Notes: generated from the sequence alone by a model not told the origin. A stretch of DNA of 64,000 nt from Rhododendron vialii (GCF_030253575.1 NC_080559.1:27678501-27742500), one strand, 5' to 3'. Shown: positions 32,410 to 45,400, counted from the first letter of the stretch. Numbers and translations: made by a program.

Positions 32410-35400
32410 ATGGCGCAATGTCGCCTGGTTCTGTTATTCGCCTCGCTTTTGTGGATCGCTGTTGTTGTCAACGCAAGCGCTGGTGACGCCGATCCGGTTT
32501 ACAAGTAAGCCTCGCGCTATTTTATTTTTTAATTATTAACTGTTTGACTCGTTCCTAGGTACTCCGTAGAACTGAACAAGTTTTTTTTTGTCAGATTAAC
32601 TTTCTAGTTGCAGTTTTTGAGTTGAATATCGACGTTAATTCAACCAAACCAAACCGAGCCTTGTGTGTCTATGAATTGGGGTCTGCTACATGAATCTTAT
32701 TTTTTCACTGAGCTCTGTCCAGGACGATCAGTTCACTGTTAATTCAACTTGTTGGGTTTTAATTGCTTGTTGAATATGAAACATGATTGAGCTGCTTATG
32801 CTGAAGACCCGTGACACTCAACTTGGATTGATGGAGTTTAATTATTTGGTTTATTTATTTATTATTATTATAGAATCCAGAGTAGATGAAAATGCTGTGG
32901 TCAGACTATTATTAGGACTAGAGTAAGGGAACAGCAGGCACTTAGCCTATGGTTGAGAAACCGAGCAAATACAAGAGGTTGACTCGTAATGGAATCATTT
33001 GAGGTGAGTTGTGGAGTTAGGTCCTTTTGGACACATTTCAGCATCATCTGCTGGTATGAATGTGTGCGATGGCCGATGGATCATCAGCAAATGATCAGTA
33101 ACATCGAAATCCAGTGTCAGTTGCTTGAGCCAAAGCTTAGAAGGTTGTGCTTAACATGGGGTTCGATTCTGATGGAAGCCACATTGTGCAAGTGATGCAG
33201 CCTTGTAATGTTTTGAATAGAGGAGTCTTACAGGGTATGATGATAATTTCGTCTGGTGTTGAAGGTTTTGTATAGTTTGATGCTCATCACCCTGATCATA
33301 TGAAAAACAAGAAGAAAAACAGTTGTAGCCTTTCTTTGATACGTTCAAGTAATTGTATTGAAGTATTAAACAGATAAGAAATCTTAAAGAGTCTGTAACT
33401 AATAAATGATGTGCCTCATTTGGATACACCAATCTAGAGATGCTGCATGGTGGCCGTAAGACCATGATGAAATGTGAACAAGTTTCGGATACGTGCCTTG
33501 AAGCACACTCCCTCTTGCCTAGGCCCTTGACTTAATTAGATGTATATTTAGCCGTCAATAGTCCTGATGGTACCTTGAGGGCACCTTTTCCAGCATTGGG
33601 CCATGAGCAGGGCCCACGCACTCTGCGCAGAATCAGCGGAGAAAATTTGGATTGGAGACTAGAATTTGGGGCTCAACGAAACAATGCTGGACCCTCCCCC
33701 ACATATTACCCTCGCCTTGGCTACCTTTTCATGTTGTGAGATCTATGATAGCTCTTATTTTTGCTGAAGTTGGTAGAAAAAATGGAAACAAGAAGTAAAC
33801 AGTTTCCATATGGCCTTAACCATGACTAAAGCATTGTCCGCAAAAGCTGGCCCGGACATCTGTTAATCAAAAAAACAAAAGCTGGTCTATGTCTCCTATT
33901 TTTTTTGCTCAGCAGGTCTATGTCTCCTATTGCCCTAAACCAATCTCAGGTCTGAAATCTCTAGAGTCTAGACAGATTCATTAACTGGATTTGTCAGTAT
34001 CAAAGGCCTTGTTTGTTTGGGGCTTTTGAGGGAGGTTTTTGAGAGTAACGAGTGGAGAGAGATACAACAACAACAAACTCACATGCATATAGTGGAGAGA
34101 GATAGATAGAGAAAATTTATTGGAAACCGTGCCAAGGGGTTTTGAGTCCCCCAAACGAACAAGGTCAAAGTTGTTCAAATCATGCCTGTTGCTCTTAGAA
34201 AATGAGGTTACATGTTTGCGTACAACAAACTCACATGCATATAAGGAAGTATGTTTCACTCCGTTGTAATATTATTCTCACATAATGCTTTCAACAAGCC
34301 TAATGAAAAAGAAATACTTCAGGAATTGTTAGCTATATTCTGCATCTTTGTAAGAACTCAAGCAAATGATATTTATAGCAAAGACTACTACGCAAACCAG
34401 CCTCGGCGATGCTTAAATGCATAATTAGCTCTGAATGGAATGTCAACTTCACTCTTTCAAGGTAAATGGAACTTCTAGAAAGCAGGGGCGGCTCCACTAG
34501 GGTTTGAGAAGGTTCAAGTGAACCCCCTGGGTTCAAAAGATGTACTAAAATTTTGTATATTTTGCGTATAATTTGATTTTTCTTTTCTATTGTCGGCACT
34601 GAATCAATCGTGCAAAGCAAGAGTAAATGAAAAGCTACTGAAATTTGTGAGTAAATAGATCATATAGCTCAACAAAATAAAATAAAATAAACTAGGCTCG
34701 ATAAGTCTTCAAGCAAAGTAAATATAGTTATCTTAAATACTGTTGTGTATTTTTTTTATACATTTTTGTCACCGCTAAGTTAAAATTCTGCAGCCGCCGC
34801 TGGAAAGCCTTAAACACGATGAAGACAAGCATGCCAATTAGTGCTAAGACATTTTACTTGTAAAGGAGGTAGTCAGGTAGTATGGAAAAAAAACAGATTT
34901 TGGAGGCCGCGATATTGGCTGTTGAAGAAACTTAAATTCGCAGACCCTTTTTGTCATTTTGGTGGTTAGGTCCATATGGTGAGTTTACTTGCAGTATAAG
35001 CCCTGAGAATTACCACGCGTCTATGTTGTCTTGATGTAAGGTAGTTTGTTGCTAGATTCAGGAGTGAGTGAGAACATTTATTTACTTCTGTGCTGGTTCA
35101 CCTGTGCATTTCCTTTTTAGGTGGCAGATTTATAACTATTTTGTGGTTTTACTCCTGGGTCATGCCTTGTGGTATAAGAAATTTTCTGTTTGCCAGAGCC
35201 TGCGTTGAGCAATGTGAGAAGACTGGTTGTGTGGGGGACAAGTGCTTCCAACATTGTAAATTTTCTTCTGATGGAGTCCCCATTGATGGTCCATGGTTTC
35301 TCCAAGAACCACTCTATCAGCGATGGAAACAATGGGACTGCCACACTGACTGTAGATACAACTGTATGTTTGATAGGGAGGAAGAAAGAGAGAAGCTCGG

Positions 35401-38104
35401 TTACAAACCCATCAAGTATCATGGGAAATGGCCGTTCCAGCGTGTTTATGGAATCCAGGTTCTAGCTTGTTTTTATTATCTAACGTCTTGAAGGTTGCCT
35501 TTGGGTTGCGTAGATGATTTGCCCATCCTGATTAATTTTATGTATGTTTTCCAGGAACCTGTTTCTGTAGCTCTCTCTGGAATTAATCTGGCTATACAGT
35601 TTCATGGTTGGGTATCATTTTTCATCCTTGTTAACTATAAATTGCCTTTGAGGCCAAATAGAAGGACATATTATGAATACACGGGCTTGTTGCATCTATA
35701 TGGCCTTTTAGCAATGAACTCCTGGTTATGGAGTGCTGTTTTCCACACTCGGTAAGCTTTTTTCCTCTTCTTTTTTTGATCCCTCATCTCAGAGTGTAGC
35801 ATATTGTTAGATGGCTAGATTTAGTTTGTTAGGCGACATTTTGGGTTGGCTTATGTGGACAATGGATGATCTAAATAGAAGTTGTGGTAGGAGGTTTTGG
35901 GTTTAAGCCTCCTTGAATGTGTTAGCCTCCCAGTAGTTTTGTAACCTGCACTTCTTTTTCTAGTGCACATTCTTTTTTGGGGTTAAATACCAAAGTCAGA
36001 CACTTGACACCTAGATAGGGGTGTAGCATAGGTGTCCAGCCCCAATAAACGCACCCACATCCATCATCTATTACCCTAGCTTACCCATACCTGGTTCTAT
36101 GTAACATAGGCAAAATCTTTCATTTCCATTCTTCACATGAAGGAAAATACTTGGGATCCCATGTGAACAAAATGGAAGCTGCTGTTGATACATGATAAAC
36201 TTGTGAATTATCATGGTCTCTGAGCCTTCATGATCTAATATGGCCTTGTTAATCTGCGTTCAGGATAGATACCATACTTTAGGTCTTGTAATCTGCATTT
36301 GTTCCGCTATTACGTTTGTCCTTGTGCACTCTGCTAGTTGTTTGCAACAGGGTTCATATGTTTGCCTCTCCCCGTGCGGGTTGCATGGGAAGGGGGTGGT
36401 TTGATAACTCAGGTACATTGTTGGGTCGGAAGCAAGCTCGTTTTTTGCCCAGATGCACCCTCAGTTAATATACGTGTTAAATCAATTCAGGGACATGCAA
36501 ATATATGTTTTACAAGTGAAATTTAATTTCTTAATTTGTCCCCAACACTTAATGATCACAATGTAGAATTAGTTTCAAAAATGGAAGTTAATAACTTCTA
36601 TTTTTTTGCTGCGTGTACCCCTTCTATTCTTTTGTTTACCGAAGGGAAGAAATTCACCTTGGATTTATAGGGGCACTTTTTCTATTTTTGTATATGAACT
36701 GCAACTACACCATGAATATTGCTTTATTTTGTGTAGCGTATGGTAGTTACCAAAACATAAAGAATGAGCAAAATCTGTTTACTGCTCTTCTCTTTTCTTA
36801 TTATGTATTCTTTCTTACTAGAGAAGTTGGGATTGTTGATGGACTTTTTACCATGTGTCGGCATGCAAAAAATTGTGCTGCAACTGCACTCTGGATATTG
36901 TTTGGTTTTGTTTCGCTTAAAAGTTATGAACGAGTCTGGTTATTGCGTGTTCTCCCATTTTTTTGCTAGCCTCCATTTTTCCTCGTGTGACATTCTGTGA
37001 AACTGAATTAAATGCAGAGATGTGGAGTTGACAGAGAAGCTAGACTATTCATCTGCTGTGGCATTACTTGGATTTTCCCTCATTGTGGCTATACTGAGAG
37101 CTTTTAATGTGAGAGATGAGGCTGCAAGGGTGATGGTTGCTGCTCCACTCATTGCGTTTGTGACGACTCATATCTTGTATCTCAACTTTTACCAACTCGA
37201 CTATGGTAAGCCTACTGCCTCCACCTCTTGAACGATTATGTTCTGCTTTATCTTAGGTTGTCTCTTGCCAACGAACGGTCTCCCAGTCGACTATATCACT
37301 CATATTGTTGTTATTCCAACTCGTTAACTTCACATGAAATACTTCCTAGACTGTTACATATCTTAGTCCTTGTTATGCACAAAAGGTCTTATAACGTACA
37401 CTAGTTTTGTGATTTATCCTCGTTGAATTTGAATTGCACACCATGTGATAATTTGAACTAGCAAAATATAGAACTTTTAACTTCAGGCTAGATATTGTGG
37501 TGGTTTATATTTGATTCGATATGTTGTCTTTTCTTCGGGATGTTAGAAATCAGATTGAAGGGTAGACACAAGGTAGTGGGATTTGATGCTTAAATGCGTA
37601 CAGCCCTTGTTATTGTCACTTCGTACTTTTGAACAGAGAAGTGCCGAGTCATCGACAATGTGATAAGCCTAATATGATACAAATGATTGAAGTCACTTGG
37701 ATAACATTTTTACCCAATGACTGCTACGTTTGTTGGTATTGGTCCATGAAACTTACACGGCGTGTAATATTAGAGGGTAAACAGTTTTGGTTTAATCACG
37801 ACTTGACAATTTTGCAGGTCTCAACATGAAAGTTTGCATAGGGATGGGTTTAGCCCAGCTTCTCATATGGGCTGTCTGGGCTGGGGTTACCCGGCATCCA
37901 TCGCGCTGGAAGTTGTGGGTGGTTGCAGCTGGAGGAGGTCTAGCGATGCTGTTGGATATATACGACTTTCCGCCATACTTGAAATTTGTTGATGCCCATG
38001 CTCTCTGGCATGCCATCACCATCCCTCTCACCTTCCTTTGGTGGAGTTTCATCAGAGATGACGCGGAGTTCAGAACCTCAACTCTCCTCAAGAAGACGAA
38101 ATAG
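32410..38104 (+). CDS. PGAP3: PGAP3/PER1-like GPI-anchor lipid-remodelling protein
   Basis: Exons are 32410-32504, 35197-35458, 35555-35751, 37018-37205 and 37818-38104, totalling 1029 nt or 342 residues, the family's usual size. An N-terminal signal peptide (MAQCRLVLLFASLLWIAVVV) precedes a Cys-rich lumenal region (ACVEQCEKTGCVGDKCFQHC, DCHTDCRYNC). HGKWPFQRVYGIQEPVSVAL leads into about seven membrane segments. Conserved Per1 blocks include YEYTGLLHLYGLLAMNSWLW, LTEKLDYSSAVALLGFSL and DIYDFPPY...DAHALWHA, with the Ser, Asp and His positions of the CREST hydrolase superfamily. The protein ends in LLKKTK, a possible ER-retrieval dilysine. In yeast and animals it removes or remodels the sn-2 acyl chain of GPI anchors in the ER/Golgi. 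Intron 1 is 2.7 kb and holds two small transposons. Confidence 0.92.
34006..34164. mobile_element. small TIR repeat in PGAP3 intron 1, with internal filler insertion
   Basis: The ends CCTTGTTTGTTTGGGG and CCCCCAAACGAACAAGG are inverted repeats. TCAAAG flanks both sides (34000-34005 and 34165-34170). It is related to 24293-24401 but carries an extra 40 bp at about 34065-34104 that repeats AGTGGAGAGAGATA and adds new sequence. Confidence 0.6.
34483..34802. mobile_element. CAGGGGCGG-type MITE (hAT-like) in PGAP3 intron 1
   Basis: It begins CAGGGGCGGCTCCACTAG and ends GCAGCCGCCGCTG, an imperfect inverted repeat. GAAAG flanks both ends. Internal GTTCAAGTGAACCCCCTGG is typical of this common plant repeat. 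The target duplication is shorter than the 8 bp expected for hAT. Confidence 0.5.
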
Positions 38105-38539
38105 CATTTCGCGTGTGGAGTATATGAAACTTTAGGACATGCTTGCCCTTTTGTTTATTCTTCTAAAGCATGTCTTCTTTTCTTTTTCTTTTTCTGTGTT
38201 TTTTTTTTCTTTTCTTTTCCACGTGTTTGCATTTCTAGGAAATGCTTTTCCTGGCTTTGTTAGTTGGTCTATTAAGCACACTTTTTTTTCCTCGCGTTTT
38301 TGCATTTCTCTGAAATGCTTTTTCAATGCGAGTTTGTTTTCAAATTTAGCCGGTCAATGTTGGATAGGAGTACATTTTTTGTTTCCTCAATATTGGTGAA
38401 ATGCGTCATGTAATGGAATTGGAAATTTGCAGTTTAATGGTTCTATCCTCCTTCGGTTGGGTTTATGCTATTCATCTGAATGTACTGAACGAATATTGGA
38501 GCTGTCGAGGGCATCTATTCAAATTTACGGACTTCGGCT

Positions 38540-38790
38540 GAGTTTCTCTAAGGGCTTTTTGGGCTTTTTTGAGTTTTTTCTCGTTTTGTCTTTATTTAAA
38601 TTTTTCTCGTTTGTTAGTTTTGCATCAATTTTTTTTGACTTCTTGATTCGAATCGAAAAAGTAAATTTTTTACTTTTCCAATCAAAAAGTCAAAAAAAAA
38701 AATGACACAAAACTAACAAGCGTCAAAAAAAAAAAAAAGAATAAAGATAAAAAGCACGAAAAGAAAAAATTCTTAGCGGAACGGGGCCTT
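38540..38790. mobile_element. foldback MITE copy 3
   Basis: The arms pair through GTTAGTTTTGCATC... and ...GACACAAAACTAAC, around a centre with GATTCGAATCGAAAAAGT. The right side ends AATTCTTAGCGGAACGGGGCC. Same family as the copies near 28348 and 28826. Part of the strong secondary structure comes from A/T runs. Confidence 0.5.
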
Positions 38791-40899
38791 CTCAATAGTT
38801 TCTACCACACAAGCCTATAAGAGGAAAATTTATTTTACGGTCGTATATACACACCAGTTCATGGGTGGTGTAATCAACAATTTCAGCTTCCATCTGGTTG
38901 CGTACCCCTTGACTCCCAAAGGAGAGGTTTGAAGTTCAAGATTATGGAGAGACGTCGAATTCTATTTAGTTGTTAATTTACTACTGTAATTTTCTTCTAA
39001 TCCCACACTGATGTATACAAGATTGGTAATAAACCATTTCATTGGCACGTAGTTATGAATTCAAAGACAAAGGGATGTAACAAGATTTCCACCCCACTCT
39101 TTACATGTCTAGCCTATCCCTAAGGGGTGCAGTTAACCGGCATACGGATGGCCAAAGAGAACTTTCACCTTCCATGTGGAAAAGGTGAGGAAGTGTCATT
39201 GGACTATAAGTTGATTGGCAATAAGATATTCACTAGTTTTTCTTTATCTAACTGTGACCTTCACAGGCCAATAAGAAGTTCATAATGTCATATTGACTAT
39301 GGATTTTTTTAATAGATCTTGTTGAATATATCCTAGTATCCTAAACATATAAATTAGTATGTTTTACAGTAAAAGTTACTGTATAAGATTTTTAAGCTTA
39401 TAACATAAGAAATAAAAAAAATGCCACATAAGTGGGACATAATTTGCACAACTAGTGGACGGTAGGATTAATTTCCGAATTTAATCAAGGTACGCATAAA
39501 CTGACCCGCATATTTAATTATCAAAGGAAAAAATCGAGCAACTAAAAAGAAATCACTAGTCTTTTTTCAATGTTGAGAGCGTTTGATAACCTTTTTGTTT
39601 TCAATTTTTTGTTTTTTTTTTTACTTCTATGAAAACTAATGAAGAAAACTTGTTTGGTAACAAGTTTCTACTTTTTTGTTTTTCATAAACTTTTTGTAAA
39701 CTATGGAAGTTACAAAAAGACGTTTTCCCCTTTTTTTATTTTTATTTTTGAGAAACACAAATATTACCAAACATGTTTCTTGCTTTTGTTTTTATGAAAA
39801 CATAAACCTGTTTCTACTTCTAATTTCTTAAAAATAAAAAACTGAAAAGGTTACAAAAGAAATCACTTATTTTCAAAGAAGGGGATCATCGTAAGAATAT
39901 GATGAAAACTACTCCACATTGAAAAGGATCCCAGGTATCAAATTCGTAAGTCTTACGCATTACCCAACCAATAATAAGGAGTGGCGGCCAAGAAAGCAAT
40001 AATATGAATATTCAATTCACGACGCTTCAAAAAGAATTACGTAATGAATTTCTAACGTGTTCCAAAAAAAAAAAAAAACACACTTCAAAAAGAGTAGCGC
40101 CCAAGGAATTTCGAGAGCAGAGTGTATGTTGTGCACAAAACACACATGCACAACAGTTTTTTTATGGAGTCCATCTTCCGATGTATTATCTGAATTCTTT
40201 TTTTGTCTCGTCTAAAAATATTCCTTCACAAATTTAAATTGATTGAAATTTTCTACTATGTTTCTAGAATGATTATCTGTCTCGAAAGAAATAGCTACAA
40301 ATGATTTTTTTTCCTCTAAAATTGTAATTATAAGGTAAATACACACCAATTCAGTAAACTATCAATTTGATTAAACTGAAATTTTACGGAGGCTACCAAA
40401 TTATCAAGATTAAAAAAGTGAACCGCTTATATAATAGCACTCCATGACAGAACTCAGGATGAGCCCAGCAATGGTGCACACATTGGTTCACAAACACTGC
40501 TCTCGTATTGCCGATGGAAAAAAGGGTTTTGAGCCTAGTCAAGCCACGATTAAAAAATATTAATTTGGGGTTGCACACAACACTAACTCGGGCGAAGGCC
40601 CGACCCGATCGAAAAAGCACCACGCTTACAGTTTTGAAAGACACAATTAGACGGGTTCGGCCCTTCGGGTCTACATGGATGAATGTTCACGTCCCGATCG
40701 GATCTCGGGTTTCCATTACTTGACCGATTTTACCCAACCCATCCGAAATAGGCTAGATTTCTAAACGTAAACCCCTCTCCTTTAGCCCTTTCCTTCCCCT
40801 AAACCTAATCTAATTTTCATACTGGTGTTACGGTATATACGCCAATTCATTTTTTTTTTCTTTTTTTTTTTCCTACCCTTGGTGTACCAGTCTCTCACC
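38791..40899. other. intergenic DNA, no gene seen
   Basis: AT-rich and noncoding. A weak foldback repeat spans about 39580-39866 (GCGTTTGATAACC... and ...GAAAAGGTTAC). I see no coding sequence with family similarity. Confidence 0.45.
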
Positions 40900-41303
40900 T
40901 AGGGATGGCAATGGGGACGGGTCGGGAATGGGGGTACTACCTCCACTCCCTACCCATTACCCCCTACCCCATCCCCGACCCGATCCCCAATGGGGATTTG
41001 TTTTTTTCCTCCATCCCCGACCCAAACGGGGAATGGGGATCCAAAATGGGGATTCGGGGATTCGGAATTCGGGCACCTGTATTTCACAATTTCAGCACCT
41101 AACAGCATATACTAGCATGTGAGAGCCGAAAGGACTTGGATTGTTTTGTATTTTTTTTCTAGGGAAAAGGGCTGATGATACAGTACTAGTAACGGTTGTC
41201 GGTTGACCAGGAAGTTAGAAGCTAATAAAGCTCCACAAACAGAATTAGAAAAATTAACAAAATAAAATAAAGTAAGGTATCAGGAACGGCCATTTTTATC
41301 ACT

Positions 41304-41337
<34 letters not shown>

Positions 41338-41941
41338 TTAGGATCCAATGAGGGATCCCGCACGGCCTTACCGTGCGGGACTCTCCTTTCCCGATCAAAT
41401 TGCGACGATCCGAGCCGCTCAAAGTGTGCAGAACGTGATTTTAAGGGTACTTGTTAGAAATCAGCAAAAAAAATGATCGGGAAGGGCTTGATCCGAGCAG
41501 TTTTTTACTGAACCGTTCAATAAAAAACTGTTCGGATCAAGCCCATCCCGATCATTTTTTTTTGCTAATTTCTCACGGGTACCCTTAAAATCACGTTCTG
41601 ATCATTTTGAGCGGCTCGGATCGTCGCAATTTGATCGGGAAAGGGGAGTCTCGCACGGTAAGACCGTGCGGGATCCCTTAGGAGATCCGGACTGTATATA
41701 TATATATTCAAGGATTCGGGGACGGGACGGGGCGGGTAATGAACGGGGAACGGGGACGGGTAGGGTTCGGGGCAGGGCGGGGCGGGGATAGACCCATCCC
41801 CATCTCCTATCCGATCCCCGAATTTTTAAAAAAAAATTCCCCATACCCTACCCAATCCCCAAACGAATCCCCGAAATTCAGGGATTTTCGGGGCGGGGAA
41901 CATGGTGGGTTCGAACGGGTTGGCCGAGATTGACATCCCTA
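40900..41941. mobile_element. hAT-type nonautonomous element with perfect 8-bp target duplication
   Basis: It starts TAGGGATGGCAATGGGGACG and ends TTGACATCCCTA; the reverse of the end is TAGGGATGTCAA. The 8-bp duplication CTCTCACC flanks it exactly (40892-40899 and 41942-41949). The subterminal regions are unusual arrays of GGGGATTCGGGG/ATCCCCGACCC words. There is no transposase. A separate foldback element sits inside. Confidence 0.85.
41341..41689. mobile_element. 349-bp near-perfect foldback element nested in the hAT element
   Basis: Two arms of about 165-170 bp pair almost completely around a short loop near 41516-41522. The outer part is GGATC...GGGATCCCGCACGG and each arm contains its own small palindrome (CCGCACGGCCTTACCGTGCGG minus one base). 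TA-dinucleotide runs flank it on both sides (41305-41319 and 41694-41706), so the insertion site was probably a TA microsatellite. Confidence 0.8.
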
Positions 41942-41949
41942 CTCTCACC

Positions 41950-42429
41950 TATCTTCTTTATTAGGCTCCGTTTCTCTCAAGTTCTCAAATAAATACTTAT
42001 TTTAGTTAGTAAAACACACCCTTAGTACAATAAGAGTTATTTCCGCCCACCAACCCGCCCAGTCCGACCACCATTTTCGATTGAAACCGATTCCCATTCG
42101 GTCGGACTCGGGTAATCAATAAGGATCTGAGAAAACCAAATGGGTCAAGCTGACCCGAACTCGACATGACCCGGACCTTGAACAGCTAATAAAGCGTGCT
42201 CAGCCCAGCCAAAGGCCCAAAAGCGGGCTTTTAAGTAGGGTTTTCGTAGCCGTTATTCCAAAACCGACGAACAGAGTTAGGACAGAGAGGTCAGATTTTT
42301 CTGTTTCTATCAACCTTTATTCTTCATCATCATCATCACAGCCGTCCAATTCGTCCTCACTCTCTTCGCCGTCTTCTCTTCGATTTCGGCTTCCGGCTTC
42401 CGAAATCGAGGTTGTCGACGGCCTCTAGG
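41950..42429 (+). promoter_or_regulatory. ValRS promoter and 5' leader
   Basis: The sequence between the hAT element and the ValRS ATG. It contains a (CAT)n tract near 42324-42338 and a pyrimidine-rich leader (TCTTCGCCGTCTTCTCTTCG). No TATA box is obvious. The reading frame of the ATG stays open upstream to at least 42301 but has no earlier ATG. Confidence 0.4.
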
Positions 42430-45400
42430 ATGGTGAGTAGTAGCAATTCCCTAACCGCCGTTGTCTTCAAACCGATTCGATTGTTTTATAATTGCGATTT
42501 ATTTATGCGTCTTTTTTTTGGTTATCAGGTGGAACCGGAGATGCAACCACAAGACCCGATGAAGAACGTAAGCAATCAGAAGGTACATTCTAGATGCAAT
42601 TGAGGATTGTTTCAGTGTGTTGTTCCAGTTCGTGTAGTTCACGCAGGTTTAGCGAGCTTTACTTTTGTGACGCCAACTGACCGTTTAGAACCGATTATTT
42701 GTAGGCGGAATCAGAGACGGTAGAAGACCCCGAGAAGAAGAAGAAAAAAGAAGAAAAGGTGTGTCGTTGATTGTCCAGTTATGCTCTACTCAATTCACAT
42801 TTTGGTCTTCGTTGCATATAGAATTTGAATCCTCTCGCGAATTATGAATAGGGCCCGTAACTTCCTGCTCGGGAGATGTTTATTTGGAATTGTTTGTTTG
42901 AAAACTTCAAGTTTTCTTTTCAAATTCGACAAGGGAAAGGAAAAAACCATTGTTCGGTTTGGAGACGTGTGGAAGCTTTGGATTCCGTGTATGACATAGT
43001 ATATAAGGAAACAAAGTCGAATTGAGCTTATAGCAAGACAAAGATGTGTAATTTGTTTGGCTTACATGTGGACCATAATCCATTTACATAACTTGTCAAA
43101 GAGATAACCGATCAAAAGCAAAGAATGAAACTTATACTCCATTTTGTTACCTGGGGAAGTTTGCTATCTATTCTAGAATGACACTAGGTTGTTGAAGCAT
43201 CTGACTATGGAGCTGACTTTGTCAAGTGAATTGTCTCTTTTTATATTAAGTTCTTCTGACTATAAAAGAGAATGCTGCTGTTTGAGTTATGGTGGTTTTG
43301 CAAGTGTAACAAGGTTGATGGCTGAAACCATGTTTCTTGTGTAACGCTGAAGATAAATATTTTCCTTGGTATGCCAATGGCTTAGTTGTTCTCTCCGGAT
43401 GAATTGTGGATCTATCTGCATTGGCTTATCTTTCCTGTTGAGTCATTTATCATGTTTGCAACTAAGATGTACCCGAGTTAGGTTGTTGATTTGGGTCATT
43501 TGGATTTGTAACTCAAGTCCATCTCTTTCTTTGCATGTGATCTAATATGTTATATGTTTCGTATATCTGGTTTAATTGTTGTAGGCAAGGGATAAAGAGT
43601 TGAAAAAACTTAAGGCTGCACAAAAAGCAGAAGAAGCAAGACTTAAGGTAAAGATAATATAAACGTTGTTTGTGCTCTTGTAGATATTGATTTTGGGGTA
43701 TTCACGATCAATATCCACATAAACTAATAAGATAAATTGTGTTTTAAGCCCGTGAAAAATATTAGGCCCTGTTTTGCTAAAGATTCTAAAAAAATAAGTA
43801 CTTATTTGCAAATTTTAAACTCAAAAATAATGTAATTTTTTTTGCACCGTTCAAAAGATCTCATCGAGATCTATCAAATAATATACATATTGCACAAAAA
43901 ATTATTTCAGTAAGTCTATTATTTTTAAGCTTGAAATTTGCAAATATGTACTTATTTTTTTGTTTATAGGAAATCTTTTCTATGGCATTGGCAAGGATTT
44001 ACTATGGCATTGACAACGATAGATCACTTGACTTGTTTGCATGAATGTATTTATTCAAGGCACAACAAGCATCTAATACTCCAAAAGTGGGTAAGCGAAA
44101 GAACTTGAAGAAGGAGGGAGGGGAAGAAAATCCTGAGGATTATGTTGACCCGGAAACTCCTTTTGGTGAGAAGAAACGTCTTTCTAAACAAATGGCTAAG
44201 CAATTCAATCCAAGTTCTGTGGAGAATTCGTGAGTTCTAAGTTTCTGTCAGTCGTTTCTTGCTTTACAAAACCTGTTTTAATTGCTTTTCCTTTATTTAT
44301 GCTCACATCGGTGCTCGTTCAGATGGTATCCGTGGTGGGAGAAATCAGGCTTCTTTGTGGCAGATTCTAGCAGCTCCAAACCGCCATGTGTGATTGTGAG
44401 TCTCTCTCTCTGATATTTGTTCCTGGAATTCCAAAGTGTTTTCTTGTTTTACTTGCTCGTTACACTAGGATGATAGGAGGTTTTGGGTAGAAATGGATAC
44501 GGTACCCGTACTCCAGTAGGATATGACTGGAGTTTGGTTTTTATGCTGTATTTACCTTCCTATTGCTAATTTGCTTAAGTAGCATATGCTAGATGTCCAG
44601 CTCCCAAAATGCAAGTGCAATTAGATTGTTGAGGGAACACTTGGAATTGTGGGCTTGATTTCTGCTGATAGGACGAATTTCTATCTTATTCAAAGAGATA
44701 AACAAGAAAAGTTTATTGTAACTTGTTTTTTCCTTTTGGGATATGTTTTATAGTACATGCTTTGGCAATTTCCTCATGGTATATTTTTGAGGTGCAATAT
44801 TTATTTCTGTAGTTGTTGCATCTTGGTGTTCAACATTTTGCATACTTCTTCCATATGCCTTATGCCTCCTTATAATTCTTCTATGGAATTTATGTAAAGG
44901 AATGGGTATGCTACATATGCATGTGCCAAGAAATATGGAATGAATGATAGTGACTTCCTGTGAAAACTCTTCATGCCTCCTTACTACAAGAAGAGTTGTG
45001 TTTCCTGGTTGAGGTTTGGTTCTTATAGTGATGTGTATTAATTTCCTGAAACATGTTCGTGACATTCTCTGTAAACTTGACTAATTCCAAGTCAAATAAT
45101 CATCTCTTGTACCTCTCTTTGTGTTACACACTATTCTCCATCATAAGTTTCTCTCGCTGGTTTTGTTGTTAGTGTCGTTTTACTTTCAACAATATACACA
45201 TCTATTTGTGTTATCATGCTTCCTCTTTTTCTTGAGTTTGTTTCTTGTCCCAATCAGCTTGCGATCAATAGTTAGATTTTCCAATCTTACATGTACTGCA
45301 CAGGCCAAGTGATGAATATACCCCAAAAATCTGCAGAGTTGAATGATTTTGTGGAAAGGAGCAACAGCTTGTCAATTACTCTGTACATGACTAGTGTCTA

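Noticed and set aside
36613-36969. Long open frame in a PGAP3 intron
   Set aside because: It sits within the 35752-37017 intron, has biased hydrophobic composition and no recognisable domain.
41898-41941. Possible tRNA B-box (GGTTCGAACGGGTTGG)
   Set aside because: It belongs to the right end of the hAT element. No cloverleaf or A-box can be drawn.
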